Below, piece after piece: positions 34,061 through 43,821 of a stretch of DNA of 64,000 nucleotides. How positions within the stretch are numbered: position 1 is the stretch's first letter; each line of letters starts with the position of its first letter. This DNA is from Methanofollis ethanolicus (GTDB taxonomy: Archaea; Halobacteriota; Methanomicrobia; Methanomicrobiales; Methanofollaceae), in assembly GCF_001571385.1 (NCBI RefSeq), contig NZ_BCNW01000001.1, positions 1,302,001 through 1,366,000 of the forward strand, in the 5' to 3' direction. Both the position numbers and the translations under genes were made by a program. The notes beneath the pieces are model-generated. The model did not search any database, was not told the origin of the DNA, and saw only the letters and a list, made by a program, of their open reading frames with translations.

Positions 34061-34878
34061 TGCATCTCCTCCCGGCCGTCGGCGAGCAGGAGAGTCCTGA
34101 CCGCCATCCATGTCGTCTCCAGGGTCGCCGTGCCCCCGAAGACCGAGCGGGAGAACCCGCCGGAGGGCGTCAGGCACCTGAGGACGAAAGTTCCGGCCGC
34201 AGGGGAGGGTGAGATGCCCAGGACCCGTGCGGCGGCGACGCCGGCGGCGACGTGCTCCAAGTAGGCGGGCGAGGTGCCGGGCACGTTCACGTAGCCGTAC
34301 TCCGGGTGCGTACACCTCTGAAGGAAGGCCGCCGCCTCTTTGCCGTCGGGAAAAGCACCGAGGGCGGTGCAGATGGCCATGGCGTGAAATGCCTCGACAA
34401 GTGTGGGGTATCCGCCATCCGGCGTGCGCGACGCGCGGACAGCCGCGAGAAGGCCGGACCTGACCTGCGGCGGGACAGCGATCCCGAGGCTCCGGCAGAG
34501 GTGCGCATAGAGGTACTGGCGGGTGAGCGCGCTCTCCGACTCCACCGGTTTCTCCGCTCCAGATAGCGCAGGTGCGGCCGACCGTATCCAGGGAAGGGGG
34601 TCATGCCGGGGCGGGGTGCCAAGGGCCGCAAGGGCGAGGAGAGCATAATACCCGGTCCCAAAGAACTGGTACGACCCGTCTTCCTGCTGGCGGGTGCGCA
34701 ACCATCGGGCGGTCGCCGGGTCGCCGGTCCCGGCACCGAGGGTACGGAGGGTGTCGAGTGCAAAGAAGGTGTCCGCAACATTTGGTTCGTTCAGGCGGTA
34801 GAAACAGTAGCCACCGTCCGGGCAGCGCCGGTCGGCGATATAACGGATGTAGGGTTCGGTGATAGCGTTCTCGGTCAT
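34057..34878 (-). CDS. prenyltransferase/terpene-cyclase-like alpha-alpha-barrel protein
   Basis: This 273-aa protein has repeated DGGY/DGSY units (CPDGGYCFYRL, EDGSYQFFGTG, PDGGYPTLVEA) each followed by an alanine/leucine-rich helix pair, the pattern of the PF00432 repeat found in protein prenyltransferase beta subunits and squalene cyclases. Strict zinc-ligand residues of protein prenyltransferases cannot be assigned with confidence. It is first in the long operon, coupled to the 59-aa protein. Function unknown; isoprenoid or protein modification is an inference. Confidence 0.7.
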   Translation of the reverse strand: MTENAITEPYIRYIADRRCPDGGYCFYRLNEPNVADTFFALDTLRTLGAGTGDPATARWLRTRQQEDGSYQFFGTGYYALLALAALGTPPRHDPLPWIRSAAPALSGAEKPVESESALTRQYLYAHLCRSLGIAVPPQVRSGLLAAVRASRTPDGGYPTLVEAFHAMAICTALGAFPDGKEAAAFLQRCTHPEYGYVNVPGTSPAYLEHVAAGVAAARVLGISPSPAAGTFVLRCLTPSGGFSRSVFGGTATLETTWMAVRTLLLADGREEMQ

Positions 34879-35066
34879 ACGGCAGAGTCCATGCAGAAGT
34901 CATCAGCCCTGGTGGGGCGGTTGACGGCGGACTTCATCGCCTGTACGCAGTTTTTGATCACATCACTCTGGACACGCCGTCGACATTAGTTTTTCCACGC
35001 CGTGGAGAGAATGCACCGGCGGTCGGGAGAAAAAAAAGAGGGGCTGAGGACTGAAATACCCGGCCT

Positions 35067-36689
<1,623 letters not shown>

Positions 36690-36965
36690 TCACTCCACCT
36701 TCGCAAGAATGTCTTTCCACCCGACAAAGAGGTGCTTCTCGCCGTCGATCTCAATCTCTTCGGCCGAATAGCCTCCGTAGATGACATGGTCCCCGGCGGC
36801 GACGGGGAGAGGGCGTCCGTCTTCAAAGGTACCGACAGCAACGACTGTCCCTTCTTTCCGCTTCTCCCGTGCAGAGTCAGGGAGATATATCCCGGTTATC
36901 GTCTTTTCCTCGGACCTCTCCTGTTTCATGAGAACTCTCTCACCGATAGGCTGAATTTTTGTCAT
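36690..36965 (-). CDS. groS: bacterial-type co-chaperonin GroES
   Basis: This 91-aa protein caps the GroEL ring. It shows IQPIGERVLMKQ at the start, a mobile loop (SEEKTITGIYLPDSA) and the C-terminal EKHLFVGWKDILAKVE. It lies immediately upstream of groL, the standard bacterial order. Confidence 0.96.
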   Translation of the reverse strand: MTKIQPIGERVLMKQERSEEKTITGIYLPDSAREKRKEGTVVAVGTFEDGRPLPVAAGDHVIYGGYSAEEIEIDGEKHLFVGWKDILAKVE

Positions 36966-37018
36966 TCTATCACTTCAGGGATCCGTGTTGAAGGATCGAT
37001 TAATACTGTGGTTTGCAG

Positions 37019-37080
37019 TTCTATATATATGTGTCGCATTTACGTTGAAATGATATCAATTTACTATATATGATATCGGT
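37019..37080. promoter_or_regulatory. groES/HTH divergent promoter with TGATATC repeats
   Basis: Between groES and the divergent HTH gene lie a TATA-like run (CTATATATATG, 37021-37031) suited to groES and a second (TACTATATATG, 37062-37072) suited to the HTH gene. TGATATCA at 37051-37058 and TGATATC at 37071-37077 repeat 20 bp apart and flank the second TATA box, so they could be operators, perhaps for the divergent HTH protein. Confidence 0.55.
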
Positions 37081-37116
37081 TCAAACGGGATGGTACATGT
37101 TCTTCAGGGTGTTACC

Positions 37117-37521
37117 ATGATCGACCAGCGCATCTCCCTCAGGGCCGTCGAAAGGCCGCAGGTACCGGGGACAGAAGAGAAATTTTCGTGGTTCTGCGAG
37201 AGTCTCGGCCTCACCCACGGGCGCGACCTCGACACGACGGCAGAGAGGGTCGTCCTCCAGATCCTGGAGGAGGTCGCGGAGGAACCCGGCGTCTCGTCGG
37301 CGAGGATCGCGGAGAAACTTGCGGTCACGCCGGCGCGGGTGAACCACCACGTGCGAAACCTCGTCGCCACCGGCCTCCTGTACCGCAGAAAAAAACTCAT
37401 TTACCTGCGGGGCGGGAGTCTTGCGGCCGCGGTCGTGGAGATGAAGAAGGATGCCGACCGGATCTTCGACGAACTCGTTGCGGTTGCGGAGGTCCTCGAC
37501 AGGGAAATAGTTCGACACTGA
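37117..37521 (+). CDS. winged-helix regulator divergent from groES-groEL
   Basis: This 134-aa protein has a helix-turn-helix in PGVSSARIAEKLAVTPARVN followed by HHVRNLVATGLLYRRKKLIY, an ArsR-like wing. The upstream helix TTAERVVLQILEEVA fits the first helix of the fold. Position opposite groES and the shared promoter repeats suggest control of the chaperonin operon, an inference. The ATG at 37117 follows GGTG 5 nt away; ATG 37090 would add nine residues. Confidence 0.75.
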   Translation: MIDQRISLRAVERPQVPGTEEKFSWFCESLGLTHGRDLDTTAERVVLQILEEVAEEPGVSSARIAEKLAVTPARVNHHVRNLVATGLLYRRKKLIYLRGGSLAAAVVEMKKDADRIFDELVAVAEVLDREIVRH

Positions 37522-37528
37522 TAGAGGG

Positions 37529-38557
37529 TCATGAGAAGGTTTCGACCGACGCCGAGACCCGCACCATTTCGTCCTCCCCGGCGACGCCGGTGAGCGTGAA
37601 CCTGGTCTCTCCCTCCGTCCAGACGAGGATGTCGGACCCATTGTCCCGGTACAGTCGTCCGGAAAAATTCCCGGCAGGCACCTCTTCAGGCGTGCCGCGG
37701 GGAGGGGCAGGGTCAGGGAGGTCGGCGGGACGGGCAACGAGGGTGAGGGTGTCCCCGGCGATGTCCGTGAAGGTGAGCACCGCATACCTGCCGGGCAGGA
37801 GAGCCCCCTCGCGGAAGGCATAGCCCGGAGGGAGGTACGAGGGGACTGGCACCTCTTCGGGGATCTCGGCACGCTCGAAGAAGACCATCGGCGTGACAGC
37901 AACGGTCTGCGCCAGCGTCACGTCCGTCCCTGGCGGCGGGACGAAGGAGAAAGTGCCGGGCGGGACCTCAGGGTCGGCGACCATGTCCTTGAAGGTGAAC
38001 CGCACCAGTTCCCGCCCGTCCCGGCCATAGAAGGTCGCACCGACAAGGACGCCGGTTTTTGCATCGGCCGACGCCCTGATCCGGTACACAGGGTCCCTGA
38101 AGCGGGTCGGAGCCTCGCCGAGGGACTCGTTCCCTGCGATCCCGACGACCCTGACGGTGCGGCCGTCTTCTGTTTCCATGCCCTCGTACGTGAGGTCCCC
38201 CTTTTCATAGGCACCTTCGAGCACTCTCCGTGCCTCGAAGACATTCCAGATCAACCAGGTACGCTCGTCCAGGACGGTGCCCCTGTATTCTGATGGGACC
38301 ACCGAGATCTCTCCCTCGACCGGGTCGGAGGTCCAGAAGCGACGACCGTCGTCGGTGAAAAGGGTGCCGTCGGGGAATGTGGCACGGAAACGTCCGTCCC
38401 CGGCGACGACCATGGCGATGGTGACGATGGCGCCCTCACTCTCGACCGTGACGTTTGCAGACCAGTTCTCCGGGACGACCGGGGGCGCGGCATCCCCGAC
38501 GCATCCTGCGGCAAGGACTGTCGGCAGGAGGAGGAGAAACAGATACTCAGGCCGCAT
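37529..38557 (-). CDS. exported lipoprotein of LolA/DUF4367-like outline
   Basis: This 342-aa protein has a lipoprotein signal (LFLLLLPTVLAAGC, cysteine at about 19). The first half reads like a LolA-type beta sandwich (VTIAMVVAGDGRFRATFPDG, then FTDDGRRFWTSD), the second like DUF4367 (VPSYLPPGYAF). It would be attached to the outer face of the membrane. It is third of three overlapping minus-strand genes. The function is unknown; such proteins often accompany sigma- or regulator-linked envelope systems. Confidence 0.65.
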   Translation of the reverse strand: MRPEYLFLLLLPTVLAAGCVGDAAPPVVPENWSANVTVESEGAIVTIAMVVAGDGRFRATFPDGTLFTDDGRRFWTSDPVEGEISVVPSEYRGTVLDERTWLIWNVFEARRVLEGAYEKGDLTYEGMETEDGRTVRVVGIAGNESLGEAPTRFRDPVYRIRASADAKTGVLVGATFYGRDGRELVRFTFKDMVADPEVPPGTFSFVPPPGTDVTLAQTVAVTPMVFFERAEIPEEVPVPSYLPPGYAFREGALLPGRYAVLTFTDIAGDTLTLVARPADLPDPAPPRGTPEEVPAGNFSGRLYRDNGSDILVWTEGETRFTLTGVAGEDEMVRVSASVETFS

Positions 38558-39194
38558 GGCCGTCACCTCCCGGGAAGGCGTATGCCGTCGCCTTCAGGAG
38601 GTCGTCGCGGAGGAAGGCGGTGAGGAAGGGGCGGACGTCGCCCGGTCTCAGGAACGTGACCGGACAGACAGTCGTCTCCGCAGGAAAGGCGACAGAATCA
38701 AAGGCTCGAAAAGACCCATTCTCCAGCAGGGCGACCTCGCGGTCATAGGTCTTCTCTTTCCGCGCCGGTCCGGCCCGGATCAGGAGTGAGTCATCGACAG
38801 CGTTGAGTTTGTCCAGGGCGCTGAGGAGAAGGAGAGGATGGAGACCGGGGCCTGCGGGAGCGGCAGGAGAGAGAGACGTCTCCATGCCGGGGTTCTGTTG
38901 CCATGCGACCGCATAACTCATCGGCGTCCCTTCCCTGTCGCGCCCCTGGAACCTGAGGGTGACCGTCTCGGGAACGCCACGGTCCGTCCTGATCTCCAGG
39001 CCGGAGAGGACGGTCGTCTCGTTCACGCAGTCGAGGCGGCCCATCGCCTCCTCCCAGAGGGAGGAGAGGGAGACGCCGGGCGATGCAGCCTCCTCCGAGG
39101 GCCCGATCCCCGATGCAATGGCAAAGAGAAGGAGGAGAGCGCCATAGACCAGCACGACGACCACGGCAACCGCGAATGCCGCGGGCCTCATCAT
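38547..39194 (-). CDS. exported or membrane-anchored protein of unknown function
   Basis: This 215-aa protein has one N-terminal membrane segment (AAFAVAVVVVLVYGALLLLF) and an extracytoplasmic domain without a family I recognise. It shares an ATGA overlap with the upstream gene and its end overlaps the lipoprotein gene by 11 bp, so the three are one operon. Confidence 0.6.
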   Translation of the reverse strand: MMRPAAFAVAVVVVLVYGALLLLFAIASGIGPSEEAASPGVSLSSLWEEAMGRLDCVNETTVLSGLEIRTDRGVPETVTLRFQGRDREGTPMSYAVAWQQNPGMETSLSPAAPAGPGLHPLLLLSALDKLNAVDDSLLIRAGPARKEKTYDREVALLENGSFRAFDSVAFPAETTVCPVTFLRPGDVRPFLTAFLRDDLLKATAYAFPGGDGHAA

Positions 39195-40006
39195 ACAGGC
39201 ACCCACTCCCCGCTCTCGCCCGGATCTCCGGGTTGGTATCTGCTGACAGTCGCCGTCACCGTTACTGGCCCGGCCCCTGCCGGCACGGTCTCGTCGACTC
39301 CGGTCAGGTAATAGTCTTCGGGTATGCCATGGTAGAGGCCACCGCCGGTGGAGAGTCTGAGGTCGAAGGAGACCTGCGCCGGCGCCGCAAGGCCGTCGAC
39401 CGCCACCACCGTCAGGTAACCGCTGTCGACCTCCCCAACGACCGGCGAGAGGTGTTCCCGCAGCGGGCGGTGCGTCCCGTTGATCTCCGTCTCGAAACGG
39501 TAAAACCCGGCGTCGATGTCTGTGAGGTTCTCCTCGTTCGTGGTGAAGGCGAGCATGTCGCCGCGGTCTGTCCCGGTGATCGCCGTCGTCCAGGCGCCGA
39601 AGGTCTGGTTTTCAAGAGAGGACGCGGGGTAGAGGAGTTCCTCGTCGGTCACTGGCAGGGGGACGAGGACTGTCGTGGCCACGGTGCCGGTGTGGCCTGC
39701 AAGCCCGGTGATGGCGACGGTGTAGGCGAGAGAACCGGGGTGCACCTCGGGCCATGCGGCGAGGAGGAGGACGCCTGAGTATGCGGCGACGCAGAGAACG
39801 ACACCGACGAAAAGGGAGACAGCGATCAGACGCACCGGTTGTCCCTGCCTGTATGCGAGCACGGCAAGGACCGCCGCCGCACCGCTCCCGCAGAGGAGGG
39901 AGAATTGTGCGGCGGCAGGGAGAGCGCCCGCGAAAAAGAGGAGGTAGCCGAGAGCGGCGAGGGCGAGGACGGCACCGGGGGCCCATGCAGGGACCGTCCG
40001 CTCCAC
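39191..40006 (-). CDS. membrane protein with three N-terminal helices and an exported domain
   Basis: This 271-aa protein has hydrophobic helices at about residues 8-33, 38-56 and 58-88, then an extracytoplasmic beta-rich domain with several Asn-x-Ser/Thr sites. I recognise no family. It is the first gene of the three-gene exported operon 40006-37529. Confidence 0.6.
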   Translation of the reverse strand: MERTVPAWAPGAVLALAALGYLLFFAGALPAAAQFSLLCGSGAAAVLAVLAYRQGQPVRLIAVSLFVGVVLCVAAYSGVLLLAAWPEVHPGSLAYTVAITGLAGHTGTVATTVLVPLPVTDEELLYPASSLENQTFGAWTTAITGTDRGDMLAFTTNEENLTDIDAGFYRFETEINGTHRPLREHLSPVVGEVDSGYLTVVAVDGLAAPAQVSFDLRLSTGGGLYHGIPEDYYLTGVDETVPAGAGPVTVTATVSRYQPGDPGESGEWVPV

Positions 40007-41028
40007 TCAGCGCCTCCTACCGGGGCAATAGACGGTCAAAACCTTCTCAATTGCCGATCTGCCACGCATACGCGAGACATCGGCATGGGATTATAAAAGT
40101 CTTCTGTGCAGATCGTCTATCTGTCGACACGCGGGACTCTTTTCACGGCGGATCGAACCTCAGGAAGCGGACACAGGCATAGGAAGAGATAAGACGAAGA
40201 GGTGAGGTGACGACGTTCATCCATACACAGGTCGATGTATCCCCCCGCCCTGGAGAGAAGGCAAAAGGATCGCAACAGTTATATCTGGCGGCACCGAACA
40301 TTCCGATCGTCTCCGGGCAGACGGGAGGCCGGGTTGCGTGCAGAACGAACATGCCCGGCCTCCCGGGGGACACTCACCAGCAAGACGTCCCCGACGACAG
40401 GCACTCTTCTTGGATAATGACTTTGTAGAATCGCACAGGAACCCCCGGTTCAAGCATACCCCATGAAAAATTGTTCCAGGGCATTTTCTGATCGACGTGC
40501 CTTCCCCCACGCTCGCGCCGGGGTCTCCCTCGAAAATCATAGATTTTCTCAAGCTCCTTGCAGTCGCATCCCCCGGACAGCGAAGGTCTTCGACCTTATC
40601 GAGCTCCCTCCGGTCGCCCCCCAGAATTGCGATAGGGTCCGGAAGGCAAAATCTATGAGCATGAAGGGAGAGTTGCCATCCCCGGTTCTATCCTGATGCA
40701 GGGTGCGAACGAAGTGAGCATGATAAAGCCAGAGGCTTTCGAGGGTTCGGGGGATGCGAGCGAAGCGAGCTTGAGAACACAGAGAATCAAAGATTCTCTG
40801 AGCAGGCAAATGTTTCATTTGCCATGAACGGAAAATCGAAGATTTTCTTGTTCTGGCAAATCTCTGATGTGCCGTTGACCGCAGGTCTTCGAGCGGCCAG
40901 CCCCCCGCAGAGATGGCTATCCAGAGAATTTCGACAGAGCCATTATAATAGAAATCTGTCACGATCATCCCCAGAGATGCCATACCTGATAGGCATGCGC
41001 TGTTGTATTGTTCACGTACAACTGGCAT
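40007..41028. repeat. 1-kb gene-free region packed with dispersed palindromic repeats
   Basis: No coding gene is supported; open frames here derive from the repeats. Copies of the family include GTGCGAACGAAGTGAGCA near 40700, the hairpins GAAAATC-ATA-GATTTTC near 40533-40549, GAATC-AAA-GATTC near 40786-40798 and AAAATC-GAA-GATTTT near 40829-40843, and a TCTCTGATGTGCCGTTGACCG block at 40862-40882. The same blocks recur near 20220, 54490-54700 and 59820-59870. Confidence 0.6.
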
Positions 41029-41658
41029 TCACCCCCCTGCTTTCGTCTTCGGCGTGACTGTCGTGTACACCCTGACCCAGTCGTCGTAGCGGTCATAGCC
41101 GACGTACACTGTCTCCCCCGTCTCTTTCCCGAACTCCCAGAAGTACGGCCCGATCGGTTGCTCAGAGTTCATCTCCACCCAGCGGGCGGTCCAGTTCCCG
41201 TCGCGGTACCCCGCACTGCGGAGGGCGTCCTCTGCATCGGCAAGGGACGGGCGCCGCCATGCCGTCAGGTCGTCGGCACCCAGCGTCCAGGACCCGATCT
41301 TCGGACCCCCGTCGTCCCGGAGATACACCCGCGCGATCGCAACGGCACCGCCGTCCCGGGTGAGCGGGACAAGGTAATAGCGCGGGGCGCCGTCGGTCAG
41401 GGACCGGACGGTCGCCACGTCCCCCGCGACGGCACCTGAAAGGTCGGGGGCCCGGTCTGGAGGGACGGGTGGGTCCGGCGGTGTGAGAGCCGCATCGACG
41501 ACCGCGGGAATCTCTTCGGAGGGGAGGGTCTCGAAGGAAACGTCAAGTCCCTCTCCGGCCTGAGGGTATGGGAGGAGAAACAGCGTCGCTCCCCCAACCG
41601 TGCACAGCACAGCGATGAACACGGTCGCAAGGGCATAAAAAACTTTTTTTTCGGTCAT
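41029..41658 (-). CDS. exported protein related to the C-terminal domain of the C39-like peptidase
   Basis: This 209-aa protein has an N-terminal membrane or signal segment (VFYALATVFIAVLCTVGGATLF, residues 6-27), a Pro-rich spacer and a domain that matches the last about 200 residues of the adjacent peptidase: YYLVPL versus YYLIPF, ARVYLRDDGG versus ASVFIKNNGT, and FWEFGKETGETVYVGYDR versus FWEFETTTGKTVYVGYNR. The shared domain is therefore a separable unit, perhaps a binding or inhibitory module. A GAGGTGGG site precedes the ATG. Confidence 0.65.
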   Translation of the reverse strand: MTEKKVFYALATVFIAVLCTVGGATLFLLPYPQAGEGLDVSFETLPSEEIPAVVDAALTPPDPPVPPDRAPDLSGAVAGDVATVRSLTDGAPRYYLVPLTRDGGAVAIARVYLRDDGGPKIGSWTLGADDLTAWRRPSLADAEDALRSAGYRDGNWTARWVEMNSEQPIGPYFWEFGKETGETVYVGYDRYDDWVRVYTTVTPKTKAGG

Positions 41659-41688
41659 GGCCCCACCTCAAAAAATAATCAGAGGGTA

Positions 41689-42891
41689 TTAACTCCCTCC
41701 CCCCCGTGTTGGCTGGGTTAACTCATCATAGACCTGAATCCCGGTCCGGTTGTAGCCGACATAGACGGTCTTTCCGGTCGTTGTTTCGAACTCCCAGAAC
41801 GGATGACACTCCGACCAGCTCTGAACGCATGGTTTCCAGACCACGCGTGGGTGTTCGGGGATGACACCCTGATACTCTTTTTCATCCAGGGCTTTCAGGG
41901 CCTCCTCCCGGGTCGGAAGGAACCGGAATGAACCGGAATAATCAGAAGGCAGCCCGACGCATCCGCCGAAATCGGCGATGGTGCCGTTGTTCTTAATGAA
42001 GACGGAAGCGATCACCCTGGTCGTACCGTCTTTTTCAAAAGGTATCAGGTAGTAATCGCGCCACCCATTCAGTGAATGAACGTAGATCATCTCTCCGGCC
42101 TTGCAGCCTTCAAGTTCTTCCTGGAAACAACCCCACCTTTTCATCTGGTCCCATGCAAATCCAGAGATGTCCGTGTCTTCTGTGAGAGGGATGTCGTCCT
42201 CAGAATCGTCCATCAAACGCCAGTTCTCTGTTTCACCGGCATAATTCGGAGTCGATCTCTCCCAGTATCCCTGTACTGTGATATATCGGTCATACCACCG
42301 GCTCTGTTCAGAACCGGTGAAAGATACGGGTGTGAAATTGTTCATCCAGTCGTCGACAGTGAGATATCCATTGATAGGCTGAAGCAGCCAACTATCCGGG
42401 TCATGAACCCATAACCCGTTGACCGAGTAGACATGTCCCCCATATTCAAAATAATTGACACCCTTCACCAGCATCCAGTGATTACCGTTTTCTGTTAAAG
42501 AAGCAGACGGAATACCACGGTTGACAATGTCAATCGCCTGCCCTATTATGGCAGCATCTGCATGATCCCATGAATGCTCGTCGACTACAAGGTTACTCAC
42601 ATAGTGTTGTACACAATTTGCCAGTCCCACTGGATCAGTGTACCACACAGACCCCTCAAGATTGTGACTTCGGATATACTGATATAACGTATCCTGACTG
42701 ATCAAATCTCCGTGATAGTCAATCCACATCTGAGCCGATGCAGGACCACAATACCACTCTGTTTCCTGTCCATGGTAGGGAACTGCAAGGTTTACGGCAG
42801 TGTCCGCTGCCAGGACCGGATAGACCAGGAAACTTCCAGCAAGAAGAGCAAAACAGAGTATGCATGATTCTTTCTTCCATGATTGTTTCAT
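41689..42891 (-). CDS. secreted C39-like cysteine peptidase
   Basis: This 400-aa exported protein has a signal peptide ending near VLAA (about residue 29) and a papain-fold domain: Cys48 in TEWYCGPASAQMW, His138 in NGNHWMLVKGV and Asp164 in LWVHDPD. These match the catalytic triad of peptidase C39-like proteins. The C-terminal 200 residues form a second domain shared with the neighbouring 209-aa protein. ATG 42891 follows GGAGGT by 7 nt. The gene is AT-richer than the flanking core genes. Confidence 0.8.
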   Translation of the reverse strand: MKQSWKKESCILCFALLAGSFLVYPVLAADTAVNLAVPYHGQETEWYCGPASAQMWIDYHGDLISQDTLYQYIRSHNLEGSVWYTDPVGLANCVQHYVSNLVVDEHSWDHADAAIIGQAIDIVNRGIPSASLTENGNHWMLVKGVNYFEYGGHVYSVNGLWVHDPDSWLLQPINGYLTVDDWMNNFTPVSFTGSEQSRWYDRYITVQGYWERSTPNYAGETENWRLMDDSEDDIPLTEDTDISGFAWDQMKRWGCFQEELEGCKAGEMIYVHSLNGWRDYYLIPFEKDGTTRVIASVFIKNNGTIADFGGCVGLPSDYSGSFRFLPTREEALKALDEKEYQGVIPEHPRVVWKPCVQSWSECHPFWEFETTTGKTVYVGYNRTGIQVYDELTQPTRGGGS

Positions 42892-43127
42892 GAACCATAC
42901 CTCCCAAACACCCCGAACGATCGTTTGCAACGGCTGCCCCCGGCACACCCGATCATCTCCAGGGATCTGCAAAGGTCACTCGGCCCGCACGTTCAGGGGC
43001 AGACACGACCCGCGCAGATTTCGGATGCCATCCGGGCATCCTCACCGATGGTTCGGTCTTTGAATGCCATGAAATCGGGGAAAGTGTTCGATCCCGATCG
43101 AACGGATTCGAAAAATATATATTAGAA

Positions 43128-43658
43128 CTATGAAATGTCCTGATCGATCCTACGGCGCTTTCGCCACCGGAGATATGCATACCCCACGAGGACGCTGCCG
43201 ATCAGCGTCAGTGCGAGCCCGAGGATCAGCAGATCCCACGGCGGGGCCTCCTGTACCTGAGCGCCTCCGCCCCCCAACATGGGGATTCCGGGGGTTTCAT
43301 CGGACAACAACACAACCAGAAACTTCGCCAGGGCAGCGATTCCCCCGACGAATGTCACCAGTGCGGTGGCGAGGAGTATCCTGATCCTGACGCCGTCGTG
43401 TGGATACAGGAGAGCATGCCCCTCCGGGGTGAGGGCGTAGTATACCCAGGCATGCCCGTCATCCTCGGCGGCGACAAAACCGGCGTCGACGAGAACACGG
43501 AGGTGATGGTGGACCGTGGACTTTGCCAGGTCAAGGTCGGCGGCCAGTTCGGCGATCGTCATCCTGCGTACATTCAGGTCTTTCAGCATCCTGAGCCTGG
43601 ACTCAGATGCGAGAGCCGTGAATGCGTCCTTCGTCAGGACGACGTCAACCGGGTCCAT
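43128..43658 (-). CDS. membrane-anchored winged-helix (ArsR-like) regulator
   Basis: This 176-aa protein has the same plan as the one at 22427-22975: an N-terminal winged helix (ALASESRLRMLKDLN, MTIAELAADLDLAKSTVHHH, HAWVYYALTPEGHALLYP) and two C-terminal membrane helices (about residues 88-115 and 138-162), ending in a basic RWRKRRR tail. It lies 236 bp upstream of the C39-like peptidase gene on the same strand. AGATATATTA about 25-30 nt before the ATG and no Shine-Dalgarno indicate a leaderless message. Confidence 0.8.
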   Translation of the reverse strand: MDPVDVVLTKDAFTALASESRLRMLKDLNVRRMTIAELAADLDLAKSTVHHHLRVLVDAGFVAAEDDGHAWVYYALTPEGHALLYPHDGVRIRILLATALVTFVGGIAALAKFLVVLLSDETPGIPMLGGGGAQVQEAPPWDLLILGLALTLIGSVLVGYAYLRWRKRRRIDQDIS

Positions 43659-43821
43659 CAAGCAATTGATGAGATCGGTGTAATATATCTATTCCGTTAT
43701 CTTCCGGCAGTCTTCCTGCATATTTTTGCTGGACTGTTCTGGTGATGGTGCATTCTAAACCAATATGCGCGATTTATGACCGATTCATATACGCGTCGGA
43801 AAAAAGAGAGGGGCTCGATCC

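Noticed and set aside
40500-40910. Possible CRISPR array
   Set aside because: The repeats are palindromes of several types at irregular spacing, without equal-length spacers or cas genes nearby.
40549-41028. 159-codon minus-strand frame in the repeat region
   Set aside because: It is built from dispersed palindromic repeats, has no ribosome-binding site and no family resemblance.
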